Translations under genes and position numbers: made by a program
DNA from: Actinomycetota bacterium
GTDB lineage: Bacteria > Actinomycetota > Thermoleophilia > Gaiellales > Gaiellaceae
NCBI GenBank assembly: GCA_005883365.1
Contig: VAXA01000259.1
Span: forward strand, 1 to 5,963
DNA: 5,963 nucleotides
Direction: 5' to 3'
Notes under the pieces: model-generated
Told to the model about the DNA's origin: nothing
What the model saw: the letters and a program-made list of their open reading frames with translations, nothing else
Databases searched by the model: none
Shown here: positions 5,962 through 5,963 of the stretch, piece after piece
How positions within the stretch are numbered: position 1 is the stretch's first letter
Layout of the letters: every line of letters begins with the position of its first letter

Positions 5962-5963
5962 CA

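Noticed and set aside
5924..5963. Promoter or FadR-type operator for the operon
   Set aside because: Only 40 bases remain upstream, occupied by the ribosome site and the tandem repeat; no -10/-35 pair or TGGTnnnACCA-like site can be supported.

Overview
The window is GC-rich DNA that reads as a single seven-gene operon, all on the minus strand and transcribed right to left. The G/C-biased third positions, the GTG start on one gene, the strong purine-rich ribosome sites and the tight gene packing suggest an actinobacterial genome. A deep-branching group such as Thermoleophilia/Gaiellales is possible, but I cannot fix the taxonomy from sequence alone.

Layout in transcription order: (1) a secreted periplasmic-type substrate-binding protein (5923-4682); (2) LivH-type permease (4636-3761); (3) LivM-type permease (3764-2709); (4) LivG-type ATPase (2712-1972); (5) LivF-type ATPase (1975-1220); (6) a GntR-family regulator with an FCD ligand-binding domain (1223-477); (7) the N-terminal 161 residues of a beta-hydroxyacid dehydrogenase of the 3-hydroxyisobutyrate dehydrogenase family (484 to base 1), which runs off the left edge. 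Genes 2 to 6 are joined by four consecutive 4-base stop/start overlaps (one GTGA, three ATGA), and genes 6 and 7 overlap by 8 bases. The only gap longer than the overlaps is 45 bases between genes 1 and 2. The window ends 40 bases upstream of gene 1, so the promoter is probably mostly or wholly outside.

Working model: genes 1-5 form a complete branched-chain amino acid/amide-type ABC importer (HAAT family, TC 3.A.1.4): one extracellular binding protein, two membrane subunits and two different ATPases. The FCD regulator probably senses the imported compound or a catabolite and controls its own operon. The dehydrogenase suggests that the cargo is converted to, or is, a hydroxy acid or semialdehyde. 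The substrate cannot be read from sequence; branched-chain amino acids are only one option, because HAAT systems also carry amides, urea and aromatic or carboxylic acids.

I see no mobile element, RNA gene, CRISPR array or intrinsic terminator. Nothing here is convincingly a new system. The points worth a second look are the regulator and enzyme coupled into the transporter operon, a tandem 8-base repeat just upstream of the first gene, and a binding protein whose lipobox position carries Trp instead of Cys.
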